Source: Prosopis cineraria (Eukaryota; Streptophyta; Magnoliopsida; Fabales; Fabaceae). Taken from it: 64,000 nt of DNA. Below are positions 25,699 to 38,600 of this stretch, one piece after another (position 1 is the first letter of the stretch; each line of letters opens with the position of its first letter). Made by a program: the position numbers and the translations under genes. Location: positions 8,680,501 to 8,744,500 of the forward strand of contig NW_026555332.1 in assembly GCF_029017545.1 (NCBI RefSeq). Reading direction: 5' to 3'. The notes below the pieces were generated by a model. That model had not been told where the DNA came from, searched no databases, and saw only the letters and a program-made list of their open reading frames with translations.

Positions 25699-26718
25699 AA
25701 ACAAATGCAAGAAAATTGCTCTACATGTGTGAAAAGTAGCAGCAAGCATATGCCAAGAAGTATATCCACTTGTGTGCGATGTGTACAAGTAAAATCAAAT
25801 AATAAGCAAGGATAGATACAACCTTTGAAGCTTGTCATGGTGGCTTGAAGTTGTGCTTCCCCCTATCTTTTCCATTGCCCTTCTTAAAGAGCTTGCAAAG
25901 ATGTCTATTGACTTGTAAAATTGATGATAATGGCTCAAGAAGAAGTTGAAGCACTCCATAAGGAAAAACTTTGGTTACAAGGAAAGGACCTTCCTATTTA
26001 GATTTGAGTTTGGCAATCTTATGAATAAATCCATTTTAATACAAAAGCACTATATCACCAATATGGATTTCCTTTCTAAGAAGCATTTGATCATGGATGA
26101 GCTTTGTTTTCTCCTTGTAGATTCTTAAGTTCTCAAATGCACCAAGTCTCATCTCTTCCAACTCTTGAATTTGGTAGAACCTCTCATTAGCCATGAGCTC
26201 CTCATCTATGTTGAGCTTCTTAATTGCCCAATAAGCTTTATGCTCAAGCTCAACTGGAAGATGACATTCTTTCCCATAGACAAGCCTAAAAGAGGACATC
26301 CCTAAAGTTGTCTTTAATGTAATCATGCCCAAAGTGCATCTTCAAGGTATAAGGACCAATCCTTCCTATTTGTATTGGCAACCTTTAAGAGAATGGCTTT
26401 GACTTTCCTATTAGAGATCTCAGCTTGACCATTAGTTTAGGGGCGATAAGATGTTGACACTTTATGTTTAACGCCATATTTAGCTAAAAGAGCATTCATC
26501 ATTTTGTTACGAAAGTGTAAGCCTTGATCACTCACTAATGCTTTAAGGACCCCATACCTACAAAAAATGAAAGATTTGAGAAACTTCACAATAATTCCAA
26601 CATCACAAGTATGAGTAGGTATAGCTTCAATCCACTTAGAAACATAATCACCACACAATAACATATAATTGTTTCCAAATGAAGAAGGAAAAGGAGCTTG
26701 GCCATAAAGATCTTTTCC
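25699..26718 (-). pseudogene. Old Athila-type element: integrase remnant
   Basis: The minus strand encodes the C-terminal half of a gypsy integrase. From 26718 downward come PFPSSFGN and DYVSKWIEAIPT, then VSDQGLHF with the second catalytic Asp, a disrupted TNGQAE segment, and the Athila-type tail FRLVYGKECHLPVELEH with AYWAIKKLN. Frames are open at 26437-26664 and 26036-26332, separated by a stop and frameshift. From about 25990 downward the coding sequence ends and spacer begins. The upstream half of pol, gag and the 5' LTR are missing; pararetrovirus sequence starts at 26719. The segments at 21912-22734, 18328-19773, 17103-18327 and 10335-11098 belong to the same element. Confidence 0.85.
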
Positions 26719-29700
26719 CCCTGGAGAAGCCAGAACAAGTTATTCCAACACTCCCACCTACACAAGCATAAGCTCCACCTTGTATTGCAATAGTTAGACC
26801 TTATGAGGAAGAATTTCCTCCTCTAGAATGAAGAACTGATGATAAAGTAAAGGTCACCAGTGCTTGTTCCAACAATAGAGGTAACACCTCAAGGTACTCT
26901 CATGCCTATTTTACTACTAGAAGAAGTTCTAAACTAATAGTCTCAAAACTCTGTCAACCAAAATAGAGTCTTTCACAAGATAGACTCTAAGCTTGATCAT
27001 CTTACAACAAGGACAAATAATTTTCCTTTACAAGTGAATCACATGAATGAAAGAGTTAAGAGCCTTTATGATAAACTCTACAAACAAGAATAATATTTGG
27101 ATACAAAACTTTAGAGGTATATCAAAGAAAGGTATGATGGGATTGATTTCTTCAAAAAAGAAAAAGAAATTTTTGAAGTAAAAAAGCAATTGAAGTAAAT
27201 AGAAGCAGATTTGGCTCAAGAGTAATCCAATACCATTTATAAGTCCTATCCTACCTATCCAACTATGTCCAAACAACTCCTTTCATATACCTCTATACAC
27301 TCGACTTACTCAACAGAAAGTGATTATAGTAAGGCATTTAAGATGTCTTACCCTGTCCACAGAAAAGCCCAAAAAAAGCCATCTCAGAAAACAAAAACAC
27401 CTTTAACACATCAAGAAAATCTACCTTTTACTCATAAACCTCCACATTATAAACCATCATATTATCAAGCCTCACCATCTTTGACCAAACCACTTAAAAA
27501 ACCTTTGACAATCAAGACACCTCCTTCAGCACCGAAATAAAAGCCACCCTCAATGACTACTAAGGTAAAAGGGATTGCAGACCCATATCCTTTAGGAACT
27601 ATTGCTTCTATTTGAAAAGCTATCTTTGACCAGGTCTATTTCAACCAAGAAGATATGACTTAGTTTTGTTCAATCAAGCTCTCAATAAAAAACACAAATT
27701 TTGAAGAAGATCAGCATCTGATTGATCTATTAAAAATTTCTATGGTTTAGCCTTAGTTAGAAATAATTGTGGTAAAAGATCTTCATAATGATGAGTTAGA
27801 AATCATGGGAGAAAATTAATCATAACACTTGACCTACTTCTAAACATTGGTTTACTTTTGATGATCCACCTCTGCATAAATGGAGAGATAGACTTCATGA
27901 GTTTGGCACGTGATTTGATTTGCAGATGACCAGACTAAATGTAAGCTTACAAGGGGTACTCTTAGAATTCCTCTCTAGAATGACTAGAAACTTGATAGAA
28001 TGGTTCTAGAACCTTAGTGAGTACCAAAAGATTCAAGCAGCCCAGCTTGATAAAACCTCATCCCTTAGGATAATTCATAAAGAATTCCTTAGATATTTTA
28101 GTCTCATTGATATAAAAAATAGACAAGAGTTCTTTAAAATAAAATGTTTCTCATTAGATCAAAAAGAACAGAAGCATTTCTAATAGATGTCTTGAAAATA
28201 TTATTTGTTGTATAGTACCAATTATGTCAACCTCAAACATACGTTCATTATTTCTCTACCAGATGAGTTTTAGCCATAATTACATAAATCTATCAATGCA
28301 TTATGAAGAGATATGTCCCAGATCTCTCTCAAAGAAATCTACCAATTAGCTTTATCTACTTTGGATAAGCTTCTTCCCCTAATGATTATTTAGACAAAAA
28401 TTCTTGGAAGCAATCTCCCTACTAAAGAAGTTCTTATTGGTTTTAATGTACATTGACAAACTAAGAATCTATAGATACTTCCAAAAGATATCAAATTCAA
28501 AAAGTTTTTCAGAGAATACACTGATGTTCCTAGTCTTAGGGAAATTCAACAAGCTATCCCAAGGTATAAAATCATCAGGGATTAACTTCTTAAATTTTGT
28601 TGTGAAAGCCATAATCAATTTTAGCATCCATCCCTTATGTGGAAAAATAGGGAGTTTTTCATCAAGCTTCCTTTCAAAAAGAATGAGGACATCAATCTAA
28701 CAAAAACATCTAATCCTGAGATAAATCCTAAAGATCTTGTACTTGTAAGAGAAGAATGTGCAACTTTACTTAAATAAGGGCTTATTGAACTAACCAAATC
28801 AAATTGAGTTTTCCACGCCTTCACTGTTGAAAAAAATCCAAGAAACAAAGAGGAAAGAAGAGGCTGGTAATTGATTATAAGCCTCTGAATGCCTTTGTAC
28901 AAGATGACAAGTTTCCTCTCTCGAAAATCAATACTAAATTAGTCCATCTAAAGCAAGCAAGGGTATTTTCAAAGTTTGACCTCAAAGTAGGATTTTGGCA
29001 ATTAGAAATAGATCCTACAGATTAGTATATGATAGCTTTCTACATTCCTAATGCCCAATATCAATGGATATTTATGCCCTTTAGGTTTAAAACTGCTCCA
29101 TCACTATTCCAAAAGGCCATGATTTAGATCTTTGAGCCCATTATCAATAATGCTCTAGTGTACATTAATGACATAATATTGTTTTCAGAGTCTGAGCAAG
29201 AATATAAAATCCTACTAGCTAAATTCGACAAAATAATTCAATAGTATGGGATCATGCTCTCAGCTTATAAAGGTCATATTAGTATTGCCCAAGTAGAATT
29301 TCTAGGGATGATTATTCAAGATGAACTATACCAGCCTAGCCCACATATTGCTTAGGAATTATTAAATTTTCCTAATGAAAACTTATCCAGAACACAAATC
29401 CAACAATTTTTGGGTATTGTAAATTACATCAAAGATTTTATTCCTGAAGTGTCTCATCATACTAGCTAGCTGCCTAAGCTATTGAGGAAGAATCCACTAA
29501 GACTAAAGCTTAACTCAATGAAAATTGAAATAATGGTAGAAATAGACAACACATCATTCTTTAAGATCCTCAATCAAAATTGAAAGATATTCCCTAAAGC
29601 TTAACTCCTTCAATAGAAGGACTAGTTCTCTTACTATAAATTTATAGTCTGACACATAAAAAAAAATCACAATACCATTATAGATTATCTTACTAGACCT

Positions 29701-29768
29701 TAAAAAAGGATCAATCTCATAACACCCTCACAAATCTAGCCCCTCTTCATTCTCAACATCATGCCAAG
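26719..29768 (+). pseudogene. Endogenous pararetrovirus relic, coat to polymerase part
   Basis: This is a decayed copy of a plant DNA pararetrovirus (Caulimoviridae), plus strand, with many stops and frameshifts. A coiled-coil-like region lies near 26950-27250 and a basic, Lys/Pro-rich stretch at 27300-27540. Coat-protein-like sequence spans about 27640-28380. Reverse transcriptase spans about 28860-29440, with recognisable VIDYKPLN, FSKFDLK and FLGIVNYI blocks. The catalytic centre reads YINDI instead of YIDDI, so one metal-binding Asp is lost. RNase H is nearly gone by 29600-29700. It is interrupted at 29768 by the young Athila-type element and resumes at 42207. Petuvirus/florendovirus-like affinity is my impression from the RT blocks; a badnavirus-like source is less likely. 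Confidence 0.75.
29764..29768. repeat. Target site duplication CCAAG (left)
   Basis: Identical to 42207-42211 on the other side of the retrotransposon. Confidence 0.95.
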
Positions 29769-31652
29769 TGATAGAACACATTTGTTACCCACTTTTATTT
29801 GTCAATTAGGACCATTTTATTAATGATTTATCACCTTCAAGTGCACACATTGCATTAGATTTGGAACTTTGCCTAAGTTTCTAAGATCAGTGCACTAGGG
29901 GCATTTTGGTCCAAAAAATGAACTTTTGAGAAAATGTACAAGAAAAATTGACAAAGTGCATTTTATGTCCAGTTGATGAATGGTGAAATTATATTTTTAA
30001 AATTCATTTTAGTTTGGGAGTAATTAAATAAAAAAGTCAACACTTTCTTAAGTGTCTTAGTTTGTCCTAGTTTTTGGTTTGCCTTTGTGTGAAAATTTTT
30101 ATATAATTTTGTGCAGCCTAAAACTTGGTTAATTTAATAAATTCTCCCTTCTAATTATGAATTTAATTCTGGACATGAATTAGATTTTATTATATCATAT
30201 GCTATTTAATTGAATTATGTGATTTATGTGACATAGGTGGCATGTGACTTGTGCATCAATTGGGCAATTGAGGTCAACACTCCTTGAGGACAATGGCTGA
30301 TGGTTTGCACGTGAATTATGATTATTTTGAGGGATTAGATCAGCTAAAATGATGTGGATGACACATGGGAAATTAGGCACACATTGGAATCATCTACAAA
30401 CCAATAGGAAGTTGCCACCTTGCAAGTGTGACAAGGCTCCCATTTACATTTTAATTTCTTTTTCCTTATTTTAATTAAGCTTCAGCTGATGGGAGACACC
30501 AAGGAGCACGCCATTTTAAGTCCCAAATGGGATCCAACACATATCTCATTCATCTTCCACATTCTCTCTCTCTTGTTCATAGTGTTCTTCATTTTCTCTC
30601 TTTTGTTCTTCATTTTCCAGCACCCTAACCTCCATTTTCAGCCACCAAACCTCCACAAAACTCATACCATTCTTCTCCTCTCTTCATTTTCGTTCCATCC
30701 CTTCCATTTTCACAAGGATTGAAGCTCATTTCCATCATTCAAGAGCTATGGAGTTTGGCCTTCACAAGCAATCACTAGGGTTCTTGAAGATGAAGATTGG
30801 CTAAGTTTCTTTGTGGAATCCTAGAGAGATGAAGATGGAGGATGAGTCTTGAGCTTCAAATTGGCTAAGTTCTTTTGTTTCCTATCCTCTTCTCTTTTTA
30901 CTAGATGGTTAGATTCCTTAATCTAGGGTTTAATCATCTTAGCTTATAAATTCTAATTTGAATTTGATGTTGATGTAAAGAGAGAGGATTGTTTCATTTA
31001 ATTTCTTCCTTGGACAGCCATGACTGAATTTTGCCACTCTTTGTTTGGCACATAATCTTGTGTTTTTCAATTAGTGAATTTCTTGTGTTAATATTGCATA
31101 ATCTTGTGGTGTTAATGCTTGTGTTGTTGAGTAGCTTGACATAATCTTGTGGTTGCTCAATTTATGTGTTTGACCATGGCTGTTGAGAGAGGATTTTGAG
31201 TGAATCACTTGGCTAATGTCTTCACCAATTGGTTAATTGAACTAGGGACTTTAATCTAAGACCTAGGGAGGTTAGCTAATTAGGTTAATTGGCTTAGGAT
31301 AATTTTCTTAAGTCATGACAGCTTTAGTCAAGAGGAAAGGGAAGCTAAACTTAGCCTAATCATGAGAAGATAATGAGTCCAAAATCAACTAATCTCTAGG
31401 GTTCCATTATTGTAAAAAGGGAAGTTCATTTCACTCACTTTCACTAGCATTTTAATTACTTGCATATTAGGTAATTAGTTTAGATAATTAGCTAGATAAC
31501 TAAATTCCTACAAACTTTGGTTGATTTATTTCACTAGATAACTTTCAATTAGACTTAAAACCATTCCTTGGGAGATGACCTAGGGTTGGCCCTATATTGC
31601 ATTAGGGTTAGCTTTAGTGTAATTTTGAGGATAAGCGACTAATTTCCTATCA
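29769..31652 (+). repeat. 5' LTR of the Athila-type element
   Basis: 1884 bp, TGATAG...CTATCA. A TATA-like TATATAAT at about 30100-30107 could be the promoter. A 77-codon ORF at 30489-30722 is repeated in the 3' LTR. It is probably chance, being Phe/His-rich and overlapping CT-rich text. Confidence 0.97.
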
Positions 31653-31658
31653 AAATTT

Positions 31659-31675
31659 TGGCGCCGTTGCCGGGG
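31659..31675 (+). promoter_or_regulatory. Primer binding site (tRNA-Asp type)
   Basis: TGGCGCCGTTGCCGGGG is complementary to the 3' end of plant tRNA-Asp. It lies six bases after the 5' LTR, the normal place for minus-strand DNA priming. Confidence 0.93.
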
Positions 31676-32668
31676 AATGGTTTAAGTTTAATTCTAAGGT
31701 TGTTTAGTACTTAATTTACATTTTTAGTGTTCCTGAAAATTTTTTGAAAAATTATAAAAATTTGTGTTTTGTGTTTTGTTTAGTGTTTTTTGTGTGTTTT
31801 GAGTGTTTTTATTCTGTTTTGAAAAAGAAAAAAAAAATTAGTGCAATTTTCGTTGGTTTGGTGTAGAGCTGAAAATACTCTGTTTCTAGTGTCTCTGTCT
31901 GAAATTGAAAAATTAACTGGGAATGAGTCTGAGGGAATTTGAACTTGAAATTTATTTCATTGAAAGCTCTATATCCTAGCTTCACTTTAAAATTGGTTTG
32001 GTCAATTTTGGACGTGGGAAGTGTCCTGTGGAAATTTTACAATCTAACAAGGTCCAGGGAGCCATTACAGAGGATTCCAAAACCCTGTTTCAACTTTGAG
32101 TTAGCATATCTTCCTCTTTGTGCGTTCAAATTGATTGATTCCAGTTTCATTTTTCTTATCGCTGTCTTATCTTTGTTTCTTGTGTTTAGGATTTTCTTCA
32201 ATTTTTCCATTTTCCTATTTGAAAGTTTGTTAGAAGCTCTGAAGGTCTTCTGGACGAAATCCTGTTTCTCCAGACTTGAGGACCAACTTGTGAAAAATTC
32301 TGGGAACGATTGGGAAGGATTTTTAATCTAAAAGTTTTATATAATTTTCCTGTATATCTCTTGTGTTTCTCATAAAAGTTTCAGGGGAATTTATCATGTG
32401 GATTTGCTGATAGAAAATTCACAAGTTCACTGTCTCCAGAGAGCCTACTGTGCGAATTCCAGAATTGCCAAAGCTTCTTGATTGAGCATTTCTAACTCTC
32501 TTTCTACTTGTTTGGTGTTATTTTTTTTTCATTTTGTTGCTATTGAGTTTAAAAAAAAATAAAAAAAATTATTTCTCTTGCTTTTGTGTGTTTTGAATTG
32601 TTTCATGTTGATTTGCATTTTAGTTTAGCTTGTTCTTTGTTCTTAATTTTCTTGAGCTTGATTAGTGC

Positions 32669-35600
32669 ATGACCCGAAGAAAACATACCTCTTTTGTTGA
32701 ATTAGATCCAGAAATTGAAAGAACTATTTCTAGATTGAGAAGATCACAACCTATTCTTGATTCTCATTTGGTTTGTAATTCAACAATGGAAGGTATCTTA
32801 GGACATGAGCATGTGCATAATGAGGGCCATGGGAATGGGAATGAGAATTTGCATGATGATGGCCATGTTAATAATGAATTTGAAGGCTTGCATAACCCTA
32901 GAGAGGAGAGGAGCATTAGGCAATTAACTCAACCTAATTGGCATGATAATCCTTATGGCTTATATGTTCCTCCTACTAATGTTCAATTTGAAATTAAATC
33001 CTCCTTGATTAATGCATTGCCTAAATTTCATGGGTTACCAGGAGAGGATTGTCATAGGTTTTTGCATACTTTCCTATTGGTTTGTGATACTATGAAGCCT
33101 ATGCATGTAAATGTTGATGATGTTCAAGCTAAGGCTTTTGTATTTTCTCTTGAAGGTTTAGCAAAGGAGTGGTATTTCAACTACCCTTCTTATGTGAAAG
33201 TGAGCACATGGGCCGAGCTAAGAAGACTCTTCTTAGATAAATTCTTTCCAAATTCCAAGGTCACCAATTTGAGAAAGCAAATCTATGGGGTCCAACAAGG
33301 AGAGGATGAGAGTCTCTATGAGTATTGGACTAGATTCCAAGGCCTTTTGGCTAAATGCCCACACCATCAAATTTCTAGTGAGAATTTAGTCCAATATTTC
33401 TATGAGGGCTTGATTCCAAGAGACAAAGTTAACATTGATGCCGCTAGTGGTGGATGCTTGATTGACCTCACTTCCTTAAAGGCTTGGGAACTAATTGACA
33501 AGATGGCTTCAAGTGGTGCTCAATACTCTACAAGGGAAAAGAGAAATGTGAATATGGTAGGTTCCTCAGTTCTTAATGATTCATATGTGGACTTGCTAGC
33601 TGCCAAGATTGGGAGAATGTTGGCTCCACAAATATCTCAAGTGAGCAATGTAAGTACTTCTCAAGCACTTGTCCCTTATTCTTGTACTTTTTGTGACTCA
33701 CCTATGCATGTAGAAAGCAATTGTCCTATTAAGTTTGAACAAGTAAATGCTATCTACAATGGAAAACAATCCTATGGTGGGAGGCAAGGGCAAGGAGCTT
33801 ATTCTAATACTTACAACCCTTCATGGAGAGACCATCCTAATTTCTCCTATTCAAATCCAAATGTGGCTTTACAAGACAATCAACAAAGAGGATCCTATCA
33901 AAACACCTTTGGCCGTGACCCTCCACCTCATTTGTCTCAAGGTAGCTCTTCTCAAAGCTACAATCCAAGTGGTAATTCTCTTACACCTTCTTCTAATTCT
34001 TATAGTGATAGGAGGCTTGTTCCAATTGAGAGTTCTTCTAATTCGAACTCTTCTAATGATGTGAATGTGTTACGTAAGCAGTTGATTGAAATGAACTCTT
34101 TGTATAAAAACATGTATGATGGCTTAGGGAACAAGGTAGAGAGTATGGGTAACAAGTGTGAGAACATGAACTCTAAAATTGATGCCCTTACTTCTCAAAT
34201 GAATATGCTTGCTAACCAATTAAGTGCAGCCAATGCTCAAGCCTCTACATTACCATCCAACACCGTTGCTAATCCTAAAGCTAATCTTAATGCTATCACA
34301 TTGAGGAGTGGCAAGGAGTTGGGAGAAAGAGTACAAGAAGACAAAAGACAAGGGAAGGCCGAGAAGCCCTCTTTAAATTCTTCAATTGATGTTAATGTTT
34401 CTAGTTCTTCTTTTGCTCCTAATGATGCATCTTTTTGTAGAGATGATGAGGATGAAAACATTGAGGAGATCATATGTGAGCAACCACCATCTAAGGTGGA
34501 AAAGGGGACTATGGCCGAGTTGTTTAGTAAGGAAAAAGAGGGAGAGGCCGAGCAAAGTGAAACAAGAAAGGAGAGTTCAAGGAAGGAAGAAGGAAAGCAA
34601 AGTCAAGAGATTATGAAGAAGCTTCCTTTTCCACAAGCACAAGTGGTCCCTAAGCAAGTAAAGGGACAATTTGATCAAGAGGTATATGATTTCTTCCACA
34701 AGATTCATGTTAATGTACCCTTGATGGATGTAGTTAAGAACTTTCCTAAGTATGCCAAATTTTTGAAAGATTGTTGTACAAATAAAAGAAAATTTAGGCC
34801 TAATGCAAGGGTACAATTACCCTCATCTGTGAGTGCTATCATGAAGCCTCAACTCCCTATAAAATGTGAGGACCCCGGTTCCTTCACAATTCCATGCAAG
34901 ATTGGCAACACACATTTTTCTCATGCATTGATAGACTTAGGTGCAGCCATTAATGTTATGCCTCTTTCAATTTATCATGCCTTGAGTCTTGATTGCATGC
35001 ATAAGACACCTATGATATGCCAATTAGCGGATAGAAGTGTTAGAAGACCACATGGAGTAGTAGAAGACTTGTTGGTTTGTGTTAAAGGTCTATTATTTCC
35101 TGTGGATTTCTATGTGCTTGATATGTCAAAAGAAGGGAGTGGGGATGATATTTTGATTTTAGGAAGGCCATTTATGAGGACTGCCCGTACATTGATTGAC
35201 ATGGAAAAAGGTAGTTTGATTTTGAAATGTGGAGAGGATCATGTTATTTTTAATATATATGAAGCAATGAAACATCCTTTTGAGGATTATTCTTTGTTAG
35301 GTGTAAGTTCCATTGAGTTATTGCTTCATGATGCTTGTGAGTCTCACATGCTTGATTCTTTCTCACATGTTGATGATGATTTGTCTCTTGTTACTACTAC
35401 ATGTATTGATGGATGTAGTTGTCCTATTTGTTTAGAGATTGATGCATGCTTGAATGATGCAACTACTTCTTCTCATGATTTGTTTAAAATATCTCCTATG
35501 CTTGATCTTGAAATGCTTGAGAAGGGTATATCTTCTTGTGTTGTAGGTACTAAAGCCATTAAGGCCGAATCTATGAGTTTTTCTCCACTCGAGCTTGATG

Positions 35601-38600
35601 TTCTTAGGATTCCCAAGCTATTGGAGGAAAATTCTACACTTTCACATGTCGAGGCCGTGGCTCAAGTCCAAGCACTTGAGGACAAGTTGCAAGAAAAGGG
35701 GGAGGCTGTAAAGAAAGAAGAGGAGAAATCAAAAACAAGTGAGAAGCCTAAAAGACAAGATAGTACCATGGAATATTCCACCAAATTAGACTTGAAGAAG
35801 CTCATTCCCTCTTGTGTAGAGCCACCTACCTTGGAGTTGAAGCCTTTACCATCCAATCTCAAGTATGCATATCTCATTGAGAATGAGAAGCTTCCGGTAA
35901 TAATTTCTAACTCTTTATCTCTTGAGGAAGAAAATGCATTACTTGATGTGTTGAGAAAGAACATACATGCTATTGGTTGGACTTTGGCTGACATTCCTGG
36001 TATTGACCCTATTGTGTGCACACATAAAATTTTTCTTGAGGACAATGCTAAGCCCATTAGGCAACCACAAAGGAGACTTAACCCATTGATTTTAGATGTG
36101 GTAAAGAAAGAGGTTGTTAAGCTACTTAGTGCTGGGATCATCTATCCTATAGCTGACAGTGAGTGGGTGTCTCCAACCCAAGTTGTACCTAAGAAAGGGG
36201 GGATTACTGTGGTAAAAAATGAGAAAGGAGAGCTTGTTCCAACTAGAGTTCAAAATGCTTGGAGAGTGTGCATAGACTATAGGAAGCTCAATAATGTGAC
36301 TAGGAAGGACCATTTTCCTTTGCCTTTTATTGATCAAATGCTTGAGAGATTGGCTTCCAAGTCCCATTATTGCTTCCTAGATGGGTTTAGTGGGTATTTT
36401 CAGATTCCTATAGCTCCTAGTGACCAAGATAAGACTACCTTTACATGCCCCTTTGGTACATTTGCCTATAGGAGGATGCCTTTTGGTCTTTGCAATGCAC
36501 CTGGTACTTTTCAAAGATGCATGATGTCCATATTTTGTGATTTTATTGAACATTGCATGGAAGTCTTTATGGATGATTTTACTGTGTATGGTGAGTCCTT
36601 TGATTCATGCTTGCATTCTTTAGATAAAGTGCTTGGTAGGTGCATTGAAAAGAAGCTTGTGCTTAACTTTGAAAAATGCCATTTCATGGTAGATAAAGGA
36701 ATTGTTTTAGGCCATTTGATTTCTTCCAATGGCATAGAGGTGGATAAGGCCAAAGTAGATGTGATTGCTTCTTTGCCATATCCTGTTTGTTTGAAAGATT
36801 TGAGATCATTTTTGGGACATGCAGGCTTTTATAGGAGATTTATAAAGGGGTTTAGTGAAATTGCTTTGCCTATGTCTAAACTCTTACAAAAAGATGTTGA
36901 TTTTGTTTTTGATGATGCTTGCAAAAGGAGTTTTGACACTTTGAAAAGCATGCTCATTTCCCCTCCCATTCTTAAAGCCCCAAATTGGTCTTTACCTTTT
37001 GAGTTGTCATGTGATGCTTCTAATTTTGCTGTGGGAGCTATGCTTGGTCAAAGAGAGGGCAAGTTATCATATGTGATTGCTTATGCATCTAGGACCCTAG
37101 ATTCAGCTCAGGTTAATTACACCACAACTGAGAAAGAGTTGTTTGCTATTGTTTTTGCACTTGATAAATTTAGATCATATCTTCTTAACTCTAAAGTTGT
37201 TGTGTACACTGACCATGCTGCTGTGAGGTACTTGTTTAAGAAGACAGATTCTAAGCCTCGCTTGATTCGATGGGTGATCTTAATGCAAGAATTTGATGTG
37301 GAGATAAGGGATAGGAGTGGTTCTACCAATCAAGTAGCGGATCATTTGTCTAGACTACCTCATTTAAAAGCTACTATGGTAAACTCTAACCCTACTATTC
37401 CTTGTGATTCATTTCCTGATGAGGCATTGTGTGCCATTTCATCTAAGCCTCCATGGTATGCCTCTTTTGCTAACTATATTGAGTGTAGAGTCTTGCCTCC
37501 TTGTGCTTCACGTTTTGCCATTGAAAAATTGAAAAGAGAGTCTAGATTTTACATTTGGGAACCACCTTTGATGTGGAAGATTTGTAGTGATAAAGTGATT
37601 AGGAGGTGTGTTGATGATGTTGATGTGCCTTCTGTTCTTGAATTTTGTCACTCTCATGCATGTGGTGGTCATTTTAGCTCAAATAAGACAGCTAGGAAGG
37701 TTTTAGATTGTGGATTGTATTGGCCTAGCTTGTTTAAAGACTCTTATGAATTTTGTAAAGCATGCTTGAAATGTCAAAAGGTTAGTAGTTGGGGTAAGAG
37801 ACATGAAATGCCTCAACAACCCATTTTATTTTGTGAGATTTTTGATGTTTGGGGCATTGACTTCATGGGTCCCTTTCCACCATCCTTTAGTTTTGAGTAC
37901 ATATTACTTGGTGTTGATTATGTTTCAAAGTGGATTGAAGCCATTCCTACTAGAACTTGTGATGCTAAGATTGTTTTGAAGTTTCTCAAATCTAATATTT
38001 TTTGTAGGTATGGAGTTCCTAAGGCCTTGGTAAGTGACCAAGGATCCCACTTTTGCAATAAGATGATGAAGGCTCTCTTGGCTAAATATGGGGTGCATCA
38101 CAAAATCTCTACACCATATCATCCCCAAACTAATGGCCAAGCCGAAGTATCAAATAGAGAAGTCAAGAAAATCCTAACCAAGGTGGTGAACACAAATAGG
38201 AAGGATTGGTCTTTACACTTGGAGGATGCTTTGTGGGCTTATCGGACCGCTTATAAGACTCCCATTGGCATGTCTCCTTTTCGATTGGTGTATGGAAAGG
38301 CTTGCCACCTCCCTGTGGAGATAGAGCATAGGGCCTATTGGGCCATCAAGAAACTAAACTTGGATTTCCATCTTTCGGCTAAGGAGAGATTTCTTCAAAT
38401 GCAAGAACTTGAGGAGCTTAGGTTGGATGCCTATGAGTCTTCTAGAATCTATAAGGAGAAAACAAGGATCCTTCATGACAAGCTAATCTTGAGGAAAAAG
38501 TTCCAAGAAGGAGATCAAGTCCTCTTGTTCCAAACAAGGTTTATTCATAAGCATGCCAAGTTGAAGTCTAAGTGGGAGGGACCATATCTAGTGACCAAGG

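Noticed and set aside
30489..30722. 77-codon ORF in the 5' LTR, repeated at 41044-41277
   Set aside because: It is duplicated only because it lies in both LTRs. Phe/His-rich composition and CT-rich DNA suggest chance, and no motif is present.
34237..38140. Several minus-strand and +2-frame ORFs within the gag-pol region
   Set aside because: They are shadows of the intact 2025-codon frame and have no independent motifs.
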